Position numbers and translations under genes: made by a program
The notes under the pieces: generated by a model
Database searches by the model: none
What the model was told of the DNA's origin: nothing
What the model saw: the letters and a program-made list of their open reading frames with translations, nothing else
In this document: piece after piece, positions 33,640 through 45,585 of the stretch
How the letters are laid out: the number at the start of each line of letters is the position of its first letter
Position numbering within the stretch: the first letter of the stretch is position 1
NCBI GenBank assembly: GCA_027475525.1
Contig: JAMWFC010000012.1
Coordinates: forward strand, 631,830 to 695,829
Direction of reading: 5' to 3'
Length of the DNA: 64,000 nucleotides
Source of the DNA: Macrolepiota albuminosa
Taxonomy: Eukaryota > Basidiomycota > Agaricomycetes > Agaricales > Agaricaceae

Positions 33640-35602
33640 TCATTGAAGGAGACTAAAAGACACGGCGGAGCCATGACTCGTCGCGGTGTGATACGACGAC
33701 GACGTCGTCGTTGTCGTCGGATAGCTCGAGCCTGAGCTTGCAGTGCCCGTCGCTCTGGCGCCTTTCTCCCCAAGCTCGCCGACCTCATTAGTAGTAGCAT
33801 TCCTACCCACACCAAGCAGCACATCAACACCAACCACCGCGCTATTCGCACGACTAGACCTGCGACTTCCCATGGTCCCATCAAGTGTAGGAGCAGGCGT
33901 GAGCGGCCTACTACTAAGCAACAAGCTACTCCGCAGACTAGCAGTCACCGTCCCACTACGCGAACAAGTGCTAGACGCGATTTCGCGCGACCCCATCGAC
34001 TCGATCGTGGGCATGCGCCGGATGTAGCTGTTCATTATGGGTATATGCTCGTCTGGATTTCGCGCGACCCCATCGACTCGATCGTGGGCATGCGCCGGAT
34101 GTAGCTGTTCATTATGGGTATATGCTCGTCTGGGGGTACGGACGCCCGAACTCGTCATACCCGATCGTGAGTGGGATCCGGGGCCGGTAGAAATCAGTCA
34201 TATGGGCGGTGCGGTAACGGTATCGGTATCGGTATCGGTATCTGGATGTGTGTCTGTCGTTTCAGCCACACCCGCAGCAGCTGCCGCCGCTCGTGCGAGC
34301 GTCTCTTCCGTTTCACGTGTGACCTTGGACACGATCTGGCGGAAATGCTCGTGGTAGTCGCCCGATGCGACTTGAGCAGTTTCGGGGTTGTTAGTGTTTG
34401 GTTGTTGGTGGTAGTTACCTATAGTCTCCTCGTCGGAATTGATCGAGTTTTCAGCAAAGGAATGGAATGAGAGGTGACTCGATGAGTGTTTGGAATGCGA
34501 TTGAGAACGTAACGTTGATTCAGAAGAATGATGGTGTGGTTGTGATGGTGGCTGGGCCGGAGTTACAAAGGATGGCGGAGACGTTCCTGGAGGTAATTGA
34601 GGGGAGAAGTATAATTCGGAAGAGGGTTCTGGGGCGTTGCGATTCCACCGGGATCGTGACAAAGAGGAAAGGCGCACGCGAGTGTATTTCTCGGCGATCC
34701 AGTGATATAGAATCTATGAAAATGGTAATGGTTAATTATAGAAACGAGGTTTGTGATGTATTATGGTGCTTACAATCACGATGGTAGTTATTACTAGACG
34801 AAGGATTGAAAGAGCTATCCAGACATCCCACGCAGGTGGCTTGCACTGTTTACTAGACACGGACCATATCACGTCAATATCGACATGGCAACGTCGTCGA
34901 ACATTCAATTCCATAATTGGATGGTTCTTCCACAGGAAAAGCAGTACGGTGTTGACGACTGCGGGGGTAAAAAGAGCGAACGATGCAAGAGAGTGGAAGA
35001 CTGTGCGAGTTCGCAAGAGGAGAAGCGGTGGGACACGATGCACCAGCAGGTAAGGCTGGAACAGCCATACGACGATAGAACATACCGTGAGAGTAAATAC
35101 AGCCGCGGTGCATATTCCTAGGGCAAGAGACGCGACTTGTCCTTGAACGGAATCATAGATAGTGAATGCCAGAAAGTAACGAACAGTATTGTAAACCGCA
35201 AAAGCAGCTGAACAAATCAATATGCGATCGGTCACGATAAATTTCCAACTCACTCATCAGAGTCTCGAGCAAACATTTATACCATGCCAGCCGTCTCAGC
35301 CGTCTCTTCCCGATAGGTTCGTGAAGGACCTTGGTGTCTCTTATATTTGCCGAGTCGCCGTCGATCGAGCGACGCGCTGGCCACCCAGGGCGCGGGCCGC
35401 CAGTATTCGGGAGCTGCCGCGACGACAGGTCGAGATATGGAGCGGGTTCCGAGGAATAGTGCTGGAGCAAGGGCTCGGTAGGATGGGATAAATCTGAAGA
35501 ACCCTGGAGGGTCGTTGCACCCGAGTCGTCTCGTCGGTGGGGGCGCGAAAAAGCACTAGGCTCGGAGTCGGGGGAGGAGTTATGAATGTAGGAGGTTGCC
35601 AT
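33640..35602 (-). CDS. Multi-pass membrane protein, unknown family
   Basis: Exons 35254-35602, 34774-35207 and from 34713 downwards are clear (introns 46 and 60 nt, GT-AG, phases agree). A final part down to 33640 is reached only by removing a 77-bp duplication (33979-34132) and perhaps another intron. The start MATSYIHNSSPDSEPS was chosen because upstream codons look non-coding; 35836 is the alternative. About 115 hydrophilic residues precede four or five hydrophobic helices (YNTVRYFLAFTIY; LALGICTAAVFTLTVCSIVV; FHSLASFALFTPAVVNTVLL; WIALSILRLVITTIVIV). The tail is Ser/Thr/Pro-rich and holds an Asp-Thr repeat encoded by the hexamer at 34217-34242. The architecture suggests a small integral membrane protein with a cytosolic tail. 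Confidence 0.7.
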
Positions 35603-37276
35603 CAGAATCGGACATTCACTTGTATAATCTCGCGTCGAATTCTCTGTGCGAGCTGCGATCTGCTGTGAATGCTGACTGACTGACTGTTCGTCGCTGGCTT
35701 GGCTGGAAATGGCAGCAGAATTCTCAATTCGCGTGGGATTTGAACCAGACTTCCAGATTAGGCCAGCTGCAGTCTTGGTTAGGCGACGTCTCGCTTCTCC
35801 CGCGACGCGTCCACCAACGCAGACTCTTCCATGCACTATGACGAAGATCGCCTGCAGACTGTTTCTGTTTCACCCTTGACACAAAAATGCTTCCACCATG
35901 ATAGATTCGTCGCTGAAACAAGCTATCTTCGTTACTTTCCGGCTGACCCTGACAGATGGTGACAGTCTGCTTCTAACCAATGAGCTGATCTTCTTAATGT
36001 GGCTCCTGAGCCATGAAACATATTTATCTGAGCATCCACGACTCGTTTGACAATCCACACCGGTACAACAGCACTCCGGGCTTCTTAGTTCAAGGCAATC
36101 ATTCAAGTACATCATGTATAGACTGTGCATTGCCATGTGGGTTTCCAGAACTCCGGGCTTCTTAGTTCAAGGCAATCATTCAAGTACATCATGTATAGAC
36201 TGTGCATTGCCATGTGGGTTTCCAGATTGCTAAAATATCTGTGCTGCGCTGCGCGCATCTTCATCGGCACACGGTGATATCCTTCTCAACTTTGTGAAGA
36301 AGCCTCGCCTTCTTCTCGTCCGAACAACTCCGAAGACTTTTACATGTGGCCGTAATCACAATGATGAGTCGCGTCGCAATACTTGCTCACTGCCCACTCT
36401 GGACAGAAAAATACACCCCCATGTGGCCGTAATCACAATGATGAGTCGCGTCGCAATACTTGCTCACTGCCCACTCTGGACAGAAAAATACACCCCCACG
36501 GATCCTCCCGACCTGCCATCAACTGCTTCACCGAAGCACTTCCCTGACTGACTGAATGCATTCGTATGGAGAACCCCATCTTCTCGAAGCCCCTCATTAA
36601 TGTCCAGATGACCATGGGTTTAGCCAGGGAGATTCGGTTCCGTGATGGTGGCAAGCCACAGGGGTCAACCCATGCTCGATCGTCATCGGCCGATGACGTG
36701 ACCTTTCGCGTTTCCGGGACGACGGGAACTTTGCACGCGCTATCCTCGGTCATGATGGGGTCCTTGGGAATACCTATTCCCGGTATCAGGGGACTTGTGT
36801 CAAGATTCGATTGTATCGCAGCCAAAGTACAGTACTGCTCCAGCTGTGAAAGAATTTGGTAATTCCTTCGTGTTGGTTTATTATATGGGGATGGCCAGAC
36901 ATGATTTGCAACCATGGATCAATTTTGGTTGTGCTGAATTTAGATAGCATAAACGCTCAGGAGCACAAACTAAGTACAAGTCCAGGTGACCTTCCAAATA
37001 CAGCCCCTCTTTTTATCGTAAAGCTCACCCGTGGACTTGGATGAAACCTTGTTCTCATGGCTAAGACGTCCGAAAGATATAGCTCGAGATTGATGTGGGG
37101 CTAGGGGCACTTGATCTATCCATCAAACCATCACCTTACGAGTACGAAGGCAAAGGATCATTAATGCAGTTATAGCAAAAGTCAGAGAAGCTAATCCTTA
37201 TATTGTGCGTATGTATCCATGAAACAAAAAGTACCTCATGCGGTTGTTGAGAACTTACCAAAAACGCGAGGATGAT
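35603..37276. other. Intergenic with two 77-bp duplications
   Basis: Opposed frames at 36433-36915 (minus) and 36566-36862 (plus) overlap and neither shows a known domain. Exact 77-bp tandem duplications lie at 36073-36226 and 36343-36496, only 117 bp apart. Nothing else is recognised. Confidence 0.45.
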
Positions 37277-38174
37277 TCATGTCGTACTCTTCTGGATCTT
37301 CTTTTTCTTTTTGCGTTTAACATCCTCGCTGTCCGGATGGTCTAGAGACGGACGATCGCGTTTGGGTTTCTTCTTATTGCGAGCGCCATGGATGATGTCA
37401 GTGTCTGCACTCGTGACATGCATCTCACGAGGATCGTCGACTCCAGCCGGTTTGAGGAACACGGGTTTGGTCGCCAGGGGTTGTGTTGACTCTAGCTTCG
37501 GCTTATGTTTAGACGGGCGCGGACGAAGGTCCTCACCAACGCCGGTGTTATCGTGAATCAGCTGTTGGGCTGTTGCTGCGCTTTTGCGCTTCGAGGGCGC
37601 CTGATCGGGAAACCCGAAAAGGCCAACTGAGCCAGCTGATATAGCCTTGGGGCGCTGGTGCACTTTGAATCGCTTCTGATCAGAAGCGCCGGTTGAAACT
37701 GGCGTTGATTCTGGTTCTTTCTTCGTAAAATATTTTAGACATGCTGTAGAAGTTCTTGACTCATGAGAAACGGTTTACCTCTGGCGCTGTTTCCTCCACC
37801 CCGTGTTTGTTGAACACTCGTCTCCCTTTTGGTTTCTGTATATCCGCTTCTGATGATGAGCCTGATACCTCGGAGGTGTAGATAAATGGCAGATATGAGC
37901 TTTCGTAAGATATTGTTTGCCTGCAAAATCAGTATTGAGAAGTCGATATGTTCAAAAGGAGAAACGTTGATAGAACTGACGAGTTTGAAGAGGAAGACGC
38001 TCTTCCCCATGCGTCTCTAACGCTTTGATCAACTTCCCATTGCCCGTCGTCCTTGACTTCTGCCTTTTCAAATTCAGATTCCTTGAGTTGTTTGGCACGC
38101 AGAGCATTTTGCATGAACCGAAGCCCAAGAGTTCCTCTACTGATCGTCTTCGTCGTCGTTCCTTTAGTGTCCAT
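37277..38174 (-). CDS. MPP6: MPP6-family nuclear exosome cofactor, 259 aa
   Basis: Three exons (37981-38174, 37779-37920, 37277-37720; introns 60 and 58 nt), 780 nt in frame. The N-terminal signature TLGLRFMQNA matches the LxxxxFMQR-like motif of MPP6/MPHOSPH6, followed by a charged stretch and DQSVRDAWG. The middle has YESSYLPFI, as in fungal members, and the C-terminus ends in a lysine run (KRKKKKKIQKS), likely for RNA binding and nuclear import. Known: MPP6 tethers the Mtr4 helicase to the nuclear RNA exosome. The start at ATG 38174 puts the motif within the first 25 residues, as in homologues. It is divergent from the NEO1 gene, with 256 bp between start codons. Confidence 0.82.
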
Positions 38175-38430
38175 GTTGGTCGTCAGTAGAAACGACCCTG
38201 TGTGAAGGTTGACGAGGGCTTGGCTGTGGCGCGTTGTGCAAATAGACCATAACAAGCTCTCAACGTGACACTCTCTTTGGGACCACGAGTCTGCCCTCGA
38301 CCTGCCCATTTGCCTTTGGCTGCGCCACACTTTTGGAGTAGAGGGCATAGGAGACGGGGTTGGCTCCCAGTCTCAGCTTTTGTCTGTGTCTCTTCTTCAC
38401 GCCTGTCAGACTCCTCAAGTCGCTTGGCTC
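38175..38430. promoter_or_regulatory. Shared divergent promoter, MPP6 / NEO1
   Basis: 256 bp between two divergent start codons. No clear TATA box. The interval must hold both promoters and both 5' UTRs. Confidence 0.5.
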
Positions 38431-41400
38431 ATGTCGGATATCCCACTCCATTCAATCCGAAGAAACAAAGCTCGTGCAAACTACATTCCTATCAACGACT
38501 CTGAATCTTCTGAAAATATGCCTATACTGCGCACCAATACTACGATTGCCACCACTTCCTCCCGGCAGAACCTTCGAGCCGGGAAACGGAAGGAGAGGTA
38601 TGCTGATGACCCGGAAGAGCAGGCGGGGTTGCTGAGGGGGGAGGAATTCGAAGACCAGTTCGAGGTTGAGGATGACGCTTCCGGGACACCACATGTGTGT
38701 GCAGTGTTCACGAGATTTCGTCCAATGTTGACCGCGCAGTAGCTACCTACACCGAGACTGAAGAAGCAGTCGCGTGTTCCCATGAAAGACCATTCACGTA
38801 CAATACCATTCAGACCCCCCGGTACATCTCCATTACTATACTGTAAGCTTTGGAAAGAGTCTGACGAGACACAGATAAGTTCCAGTCGCGTTTCCCAGCC
38901 AACATCGTACGAAACCAAAAGTACAACGCATTTACGTTCCTTCCGATTGTTATCTACGAGCAGTTCAAGTTCTTCTTTAACTTATATTTTCTCCTTGTCG
39001 CGCTATCTCAATTCATCCCCGCCCTCAAAATTGGTGAGCTGCACACAAGCTATAACGTTGTGTTGCACACTGACGTATCTGAAAAGGGTACATCGTAACA
39101 TACATCGCCCCACTTGCCTTCGTCCTGACTGTGACCATGGGTAAAGAGGCATACGACGACTACAAGCGTCATCTCCGAGACCGCGAAGCAAACTCCCAGA
39201 AATACCTCATCTTAGATTGTCCCCCAGACGATTCCTCTTCAGCCCTTGCACGAGAAGACGCGTACCTCCACACTCGCTCAATCCCTTCATCAGCTCTTCG
39301 CGTCGGCGACCTTATCCACCTCGAGAAGAACCAGCGTGTGCCTGCCGACCTGGTGCTGCTGCATACCTCAGACTCGTCAGGAACGTGTTTTATTCGCACT
39401 GATCAGTTGGACGGAGAGACGGACTGGAAACTGCGTGTTGCGGTTCCAGAGTGCCAAAAGCTCGAAGAACCGGCGCTTGTCCGACTCGATGCTGAGATCT
39501 ATGGTATGTAATACCGCGTTGTGTGTCAGGTTCATATGTCAATGCGAGACAAGTTTAGCGGACTCCCCGATCAAAGATATTCATGCATTCGTTGGGACTT
39601 TTACGTTGAACCATCCGCCGCAAGTTGATGGTTCAGCGGAATCTGTGCTCTCCGTGTCGCCGTTGACAGTTGAGAATGTCTTGTGGGCAAATACTGTGTT
39701 GGCTGCGGGTTCGGCGGTTGGCATGGTCGTATACACGGGCGCGGAAACGCGTGCGGTGATGAATACGAGCCATCCTGAAACTAAAGTTGGATTGTTAGAT
39801 TTGGAAATTAACAGACTTGCAAAGGTAAAGTTACCTTGGATTCCTTCTTTTGGGTTTCGCTGATTGACCACTTGTTACAGATCCTTTGCGCTGTCACATT
39901 CGCCCTGTCAATCGTGCTCGTAGCTCTCAATGGTTTTAGGGGACTGTGGTACATCTATGTATTCCGGTTTCTTATACTCTTTTCGTCCATCATTCCCATA
40001 AGGTGTGTAGTTTGACTATTGGTTTTGGGGTTTGACGTTTACTCGGATTCAGTCTGCGGGTCAACCTCGATATGGGTAAGACAGTTTACGCACAGCAAAT
40101 AATGAACGACAGCGAGATACCCAACACGATTGTGCGCACAAGCACCCTTCCGGAGGAGCTTGGTCGGATTGAGTACTTGCTGAGTGACAAGACAGGGACT
40201 TTGACCCAAAACGGTAAGGTTTCTTCATCATCTGGTAGAGAGAGATGAAGCTGATTCCAGATTAGAAATGGAAATGAAGAAACTGCATATGGGGACAATG
40301 TCATATGGTTATGACTCGATGGATGAGGTCGCGCATCAGTTGGAAGTTGCATTTGGAGCAGGAGAACATGGTACGTGATCTAGATTAGACGTTATCTGAA
40401 TTCTGGAATGACCTTTGACATTGTGATACATAGCGCACATGAGGAAAGCATCCTTGTCTACCGGAGCGCAACTCGCGACACGAGGGCGGAGAGATATGTC
40501 ATCCCGTGTTCGTGATGTCGTACTAAGCCTAGCACTCTGCCACAACGTAAGCAGCCGGTTTTCGTGGGTGTTACTGGTATTGCAACTCCTTTTAGGTTAC
40601 CCCGGTAAGTAATGACGATGGTACAGTAACCTATCAAGCTTCGTCCCCGGACGAAGTCGCTATCGTCACCTGGACCCAATCTATCGGGCTTACACTTGTC
40701 TTCCGTGATCGCACTAGGATTGATCTACGCACGCCCGCAGGGGCAATAATCTCGTTCGACGTGCTTGATATTTTTCCATTCACGTCGGAGTCAAAACGTA
40801 TGGGTATCGTTGTACGGGATCGACAAACGGGGGAGATTACGTTCTTGCAGAAGGGCGCTGACGTCGTGATGGCGAAGATAGTGCAGCGCAACGATTGGCT
40901 GGAAGAGGAGACGGGGAACATGGCACGTGAGGGTTTACGCACCCTTGTTATGGCGCGGAAGCGCCTTGGGCCTCAGCTTTACAAGGACTTTAAGACGCAG
41001 CACCACGAGGCGAGTGTGAAGCTTGAGGGCAGGAACGAGGCGATGGCCGCGGTCGTTGCGGAATATCTGGAACATGATCTGGAATTACTTGGCTTGACGG
41101 GCGTGGAAGATAAGCTGCAGGATGATGTCAAGTCTACACTTGAGTTGTTGAGGAACGCTGGGATCAAGATCTGGATGTTGACTGGGGATAAGATCGAGAC
41201 GGCGAGGTGTATCGCGATTTCGACGAAGCTGGTGGCGAGGAATCAGTATATCCATGAGATTGCTAAATGTTTGTCGTGGCGAGGTGTATCGCGATTTCGA
41301 CGAAGCTGGTGGCGAGGAATCAGTATATCCATGAGATTGCTAAATGTTTGTCGTTTCTTGTTTTTTCCAAGTGCCTTTTGCTGAAAAAGCAAACTTTGTA

Positions 41401-42778
41401 GTGAAGACGTCAGAACAAGCCCGGGATCAGTTGGAATTCCTGCAGTCGAAACTCGATTGTTGCTTGGTCATCGATGGAGAGTCTCTACAGGTCAGTAATT
41501 TTTTTTCATTGTGCCTGCAGGCTTGCTGAATTTTGATCATAGCTCTGCCTCAACCTATTCAAGAACGAATTCATCGAGATAACGACCAAATTATCGGCTG
41601 TTGTTGCATGTCGCTGCTCGCCGACTCAAAAAGCAGATGTTGCGCGACTTATTCGTAAACACACGAAGAAGCGGGTTTGCTGCATTGGAGATGGCGGTAA
41701 CGACGTCAGCATGATACAGGCTGCAGATGTCGGTGCGTATTTTTCCACTCTTGATGTAGTGTAACATGTCTTACTTGATGTCAGGTGTCGGTATCGTCGG
41801 GAAAGAAGGAAAGCAAGCGTCTCTCGCTGCAGACTTCTCTGTGACCCAATTCAGTTTCCTCACTAAACTACTGCTCTGGCATGGGCGTAACTCTTACAGG
41901 CGTTCTGCCAAGCTGGCACAGTTCGTCATTCATCGTGGTCTCATCATCTCCATTATGCAGGCTGTGTTCTCGGCCATCTTTTATTTTGCCCCGATTGCGT
42001 TATATCAGGGATTTTTGATGGTTGGGTACGCCACTGTATACACAATGGCTCCGGTCTTTTCTCTGGTTCTTGATCGGGATGTCAATGAAGACCTTGCCTT
42101 GTTGTATCCGGAGCTGTATAAGGAATTAACCAAGGTAAGGGACGATCCTTTCGTGGACATGTCTGCAAGTTTGACGAGCTCCGCTTACTCAATCTGATTG
42201 TTTTTAGGGCCGCGCATTATCTTACAAAACGTTCTTTCAGTGGTTGATGATCAGTCTTTATCAGGGTATGTGGCTGCTGGAATGGAGACCTGTGTTTCAC
42301 TGAATTGGTTTGATGCATATGCATAGGCGCAGCAATCATGATCATGTCCCTAGTGCTGTTTGAAAACGAGTTCTTGCACATTGTGTCGATCTCCTTTACA
42401 GCTCTGATTTTGAATGAGCTTATAATGGTCGCGTTAGAAATCACAACATGGTGCCTCGATCTGTTTATCTTGTCCTTTCAGCGTCTCACCCTTTGTTCAG
42501 GCATCTATATATGGTAGTTTCGGAGATCGTCACCTTTATTCTGTATGTCGTCAGCATCGCCTTCTTGCCAGAGTATTTTGGTGCGTGTTTGTGGAATGGC
42601 CATGCTCTTTTCGCATCTTCTGATGATAGGTCGGGGTTCGACAGATACATCCTTCGTGGTGTCATTGGTATTTGCTTGGAAGCTTGCTGTGCTTGTCACG
42701 ATCAGCGCACTCCCACTATACTTTATTAAACTTATACACAGCCGGATCGCACCCGCAGCATCAAGCAAGCTGCTTTAG
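38431..42778 (+). CDS. NEO1: P4-ATPase, NEO1/ATP9-type phospholipid flippase
   Basis: Seventeen exons beginning at 38431, 38743, 38875, 39087, 39559, 39881, 40053, 40266, 40434, 40596, 41372, 41543, 41785, 42208, 42327, 42501 and 42645. Phases agree through all seventeen only if one copy of the 77-bp duplication at 41201-41354 is removed, giving 1137 residues, close to yeast Neo1. Motifs: [49 protein letters not shown] (Neo1 class), [12 protein letters not shown], the phosphorylation loop [31 protein letters not shown] and [13 protein letters not shown]. Ten hydrophobic helices are consistent. Known: Neo1 flips aminophospholipids in Golgi and endosomal membranes and is essential in yeast, without needing a Cdc50 subunit. 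As printed, the duplication would break the gene. Confidence 0.95.
41201..41354. repeat. Exact 77-bp tandem duplication in NEO1
   Basis: Copies 41201-41277 and 41278-41354 are identical, with different bases on both flanks. The second copy shifts the NEO1 frame; removal restores phase to the next intron. Confidence 0.95.
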
Positions 42779-43402
42779 CTTTTCTTTATGCTGACGCATC
42801 TAGATCTTTAGTTTTTTAAGTGTTAGACATCATACACATGTACATGGGACACATTCTTGAAACTCTGCTTCTGTTGGAAATGATTGTATAAAACATTGGC
42901 TGAAGCTCAGCCTTTTCTAAAAACCAAGACTAATGTGAGCATGTTCCACCCGTGCGGAGCATTCGCTGACTCTTGACTTTCCAAGATGTCATTCTAACTT
43001 CTGTTGTCTAGACTTCCTCTTTAATACCGCTATCACAGAGTTTGCTTGTAACCCGGTCCTTGAACACGTTTTTGTTGAAATTGTTTTACCTTGGAATGCC
43101 CTCAACATTTGGTGCGCTTCAGATTTTTTCTGAGTGGAATAAAAAGATACGGTAGACTGCCAGATTGCAAACGTCTACACGCCTTACTTACTAACAGTGC
43201 CCTTGAGGAACTTTGCAACCAGGTAAAAATGAAATAAAGACCGTTACCGGGTGAATGACAAGCGACAGCGGAGGAATGTATTCCTAAGTGAATCGGCATC
43301 GTTCACTTTCAGAACGGAAGCGGCATGAGCCACCAAACTTTATTCGGGCTAATCAGTATATATAGTGCAAATTTACAGCGAAAAGAACGACATCTTGCTT
43401 CC
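42779..43402. other. Intergenic, NEO1 to chitinase-like gene 1
   Basis: About 620 bp with no coding frame of note. It holds the 3' region of NEO1 and the promoter of the next gene. A weak TATA-like TATATA lies near 43357. Confidence 0.5.
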
Positions 43403-45585
43403 ATGGCCATCATACAGAGTATCTCTATTCTCCAACACACTACTGCCTCTTCCCCTCATCCTCACGTCCTATACCTCGTCAAGACGGTCTTGGGAAATGG
43501 TCAAGAGTATGAAGTTTCGCGGAGATATTCACAGGTAAATTTCAATCGCCTCGCTCGACACCAGACTCATTGACTGATGGCAATAAAGTTTCTCATTCTT
43601 CATGAAATTCTAGGTGATGATTTTGTTATGCCGCCCAAGCGCATGTTTTTCAACGCCATGTTCCCGTCTGCCTGGATCGACGACGGGCTCATGGCAGAGC
43701 GCAAGGCCGGGCTTGCAGAATATCTGAACCAGCTCAGGATGAACCCTCAGTATCAAGATAGCCATGCATTCATCCAATTCCTTCTTTCATCTTCATTTGA
43801 TGTGGGAGAGCTCTCGGTCATCGCTAGAGACGCGCCTGCCATGATGGATCGCAACATGCTTGCTTACACCCAATCACTTGGCCCACAACCTCAAGCAGCG
43901 ACTGTCGCGGCCGCGTACTACCCGACATGGTCGGCGAGTAACAACCCTCCAGATAGAATCAATTTCGCTAAATTCGATATTTTATTCTTCGGTATGTGTG
44001 ACGTATCTACGTAAATCTCTAAACTTCCTCAACTCTGAAACTTGCCCAGCTTTTGCTGTACCAAATGCCTCGGCGACTTTGGATTGGGATAACGGTAGTC
44101 AGGACATTCTTAGGAATTTAGTTTCCAGTGCACGCCGTAGTGGCAAGGGCACAAAAATCGTATTGTCAATTGGTAAATTTGACATTTTTCCATTCTTCAT
44201 TGACTCGCCTTGACTCATCGATTGCAGGCGGATGGGAAGGCAGCCACTGGTTCAGCGATGCAGTGAATAGTACGGCTAATCGGGCGAAGTTGAACAATAA
44301 TTTAGTAAGTACTGTGAACTCATTCGGACTTGATGGTTAGTATTTGTAATGCTGTAAACATGGTTTCTGGTTCAAAGTTGATTCTCCTTTAGGAATCGAT
44401 ATCGACTGGGTACGGTCGAGTTATGTCGCATGAACAACTTACCTAATGTAAATAAATATTCCCCGCAGGAATATCCCAACTCCTTAGGTGCAGGCAATAC
44501 CCACCGTCCGACCGATTCCGCCAATTTTTTGTCATTTTTGGAGCTCCTTCGAGTATCTCTAGGTTGTCACAATGCATGGAATGTGGCACTTGCTGATTTA
44601 AAATTCATTCAGGACCGGCAAAAATCATCTCTGCGGCGGTACCTCACCTCCCATGGCTTGGATCTGATAGCAAGCCGTTGACTGATGTTACCAAGTTTGC
44701 GGCACTCTTGACATACGTGAACATCATGTAGACTGTCTTCTTTGAGGACATTACTTCACAACTGACCTATTTTAACGTAGGAACTATGATGTTAATGGTG
44801 CATCTTCTAACCCCGGACCCAACGCACCCCTCGGTACAATCTATATACTGCAACTAGCAATGGCTAACTGAAAAGCAGGAGACCTCTGCAAAACTTCAAA
44901 GAGCCCACAAGCTACTGCGATGTCTGCCTTTAAGCAATGGACGAAGGCTGGCTTTCCGGCATCAAAACTACTTCTTGGACTTGCTTTATATGGCTACGTC
45001 TCAAAGAGCACCGCTACAAAGCTATCAGGCAGCAGCACGCGTGACCTCAATGCAAATCCGGTTGAGTCTGCACGTGGCCCTCCCAAGAGAATTTCAGCTG
45101 CTCCTGGTGACCTTAGTGCGATGTGGGGTCAACAGATTTCCTTCAATCAGCTGGTTCGTTCTGGTGTGCTTCGGAAACGACGTGACGGCACTTACATGGC
45201 AGCAAACGGTTATACACAAGGTAAATCGTCGTTCTGGTGAAACGTAGTTCTAACCCAGAGAGTTTCTTGTCCTTAGCCTGGGATGATTGTAGCGACACAC
45301 CGGTGACGTTCCTGCTACGTTCAATATACTTACTTCTAATTTCTTCTTTGACAAGTTCGTGTACAACATCGCCCGAACAACTGTGGTCACGTATGACGAT
45401 ACTTGGAGTATTGCCTCAAAGACTAAGTTTGCCAAAAACGCTGGTATGGGTGGTTGCTTTACATGGTCCTTAGATCAGGTAATTTCTGAGCATATGCTCA
45501 TCAGCCCATATCTCTTATGGTGTTCCATCAGGACGATGGGCTAGCTTTGCAGAACGTCGTTCGTACGAATTTGGGTAAAGACTAG
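43403..45585 (+). CDS. PX-GH18 fusion protein 1, 529 aa
   Basis: Twelve exons (43403-43534, 43589-43991, 44050-44172, 44228-44335, 44393-44409, 44469-44562, 44613-44727, 44781-44833, 44879-45220, 45277-45302, 45356-45478, 45532-45585), 1590 nt, all phases consistent. Residues about 15-130 form a PX domain: HVLYLVKTVLGNGQEYEV, RRYSQFLILHEIL, the MPPKR loop and RKAGLAEYLNQL, with the Arg/Lys positions that bind PI3P. From about 170 to the end is a GH18 barrel: AAYYPTWSASNNPP, KIVLSIGGWEG, catalytic DGIDIDWEYPNS (Glu present, split by an intron), KIISAAVPHLPW, NYDVNG, KLLLGLALYGYVS, WDDCSDTP and GGCFTWSLDQDDG. There is no signal peptide, so an internal membrane-linked chitinase-like enzyme is inferred. 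Tandem paralogue 1.6 kb downstream. Confidence 0.88.

Noticed and set aside
35208..35253. Frameshift from a GAGT tandem repeat in the membrane-protein gene
   Set aside because: A normal 46-nt intron (GTGAGT...TTCAG) explains the change of frame and joins the exons in phase.
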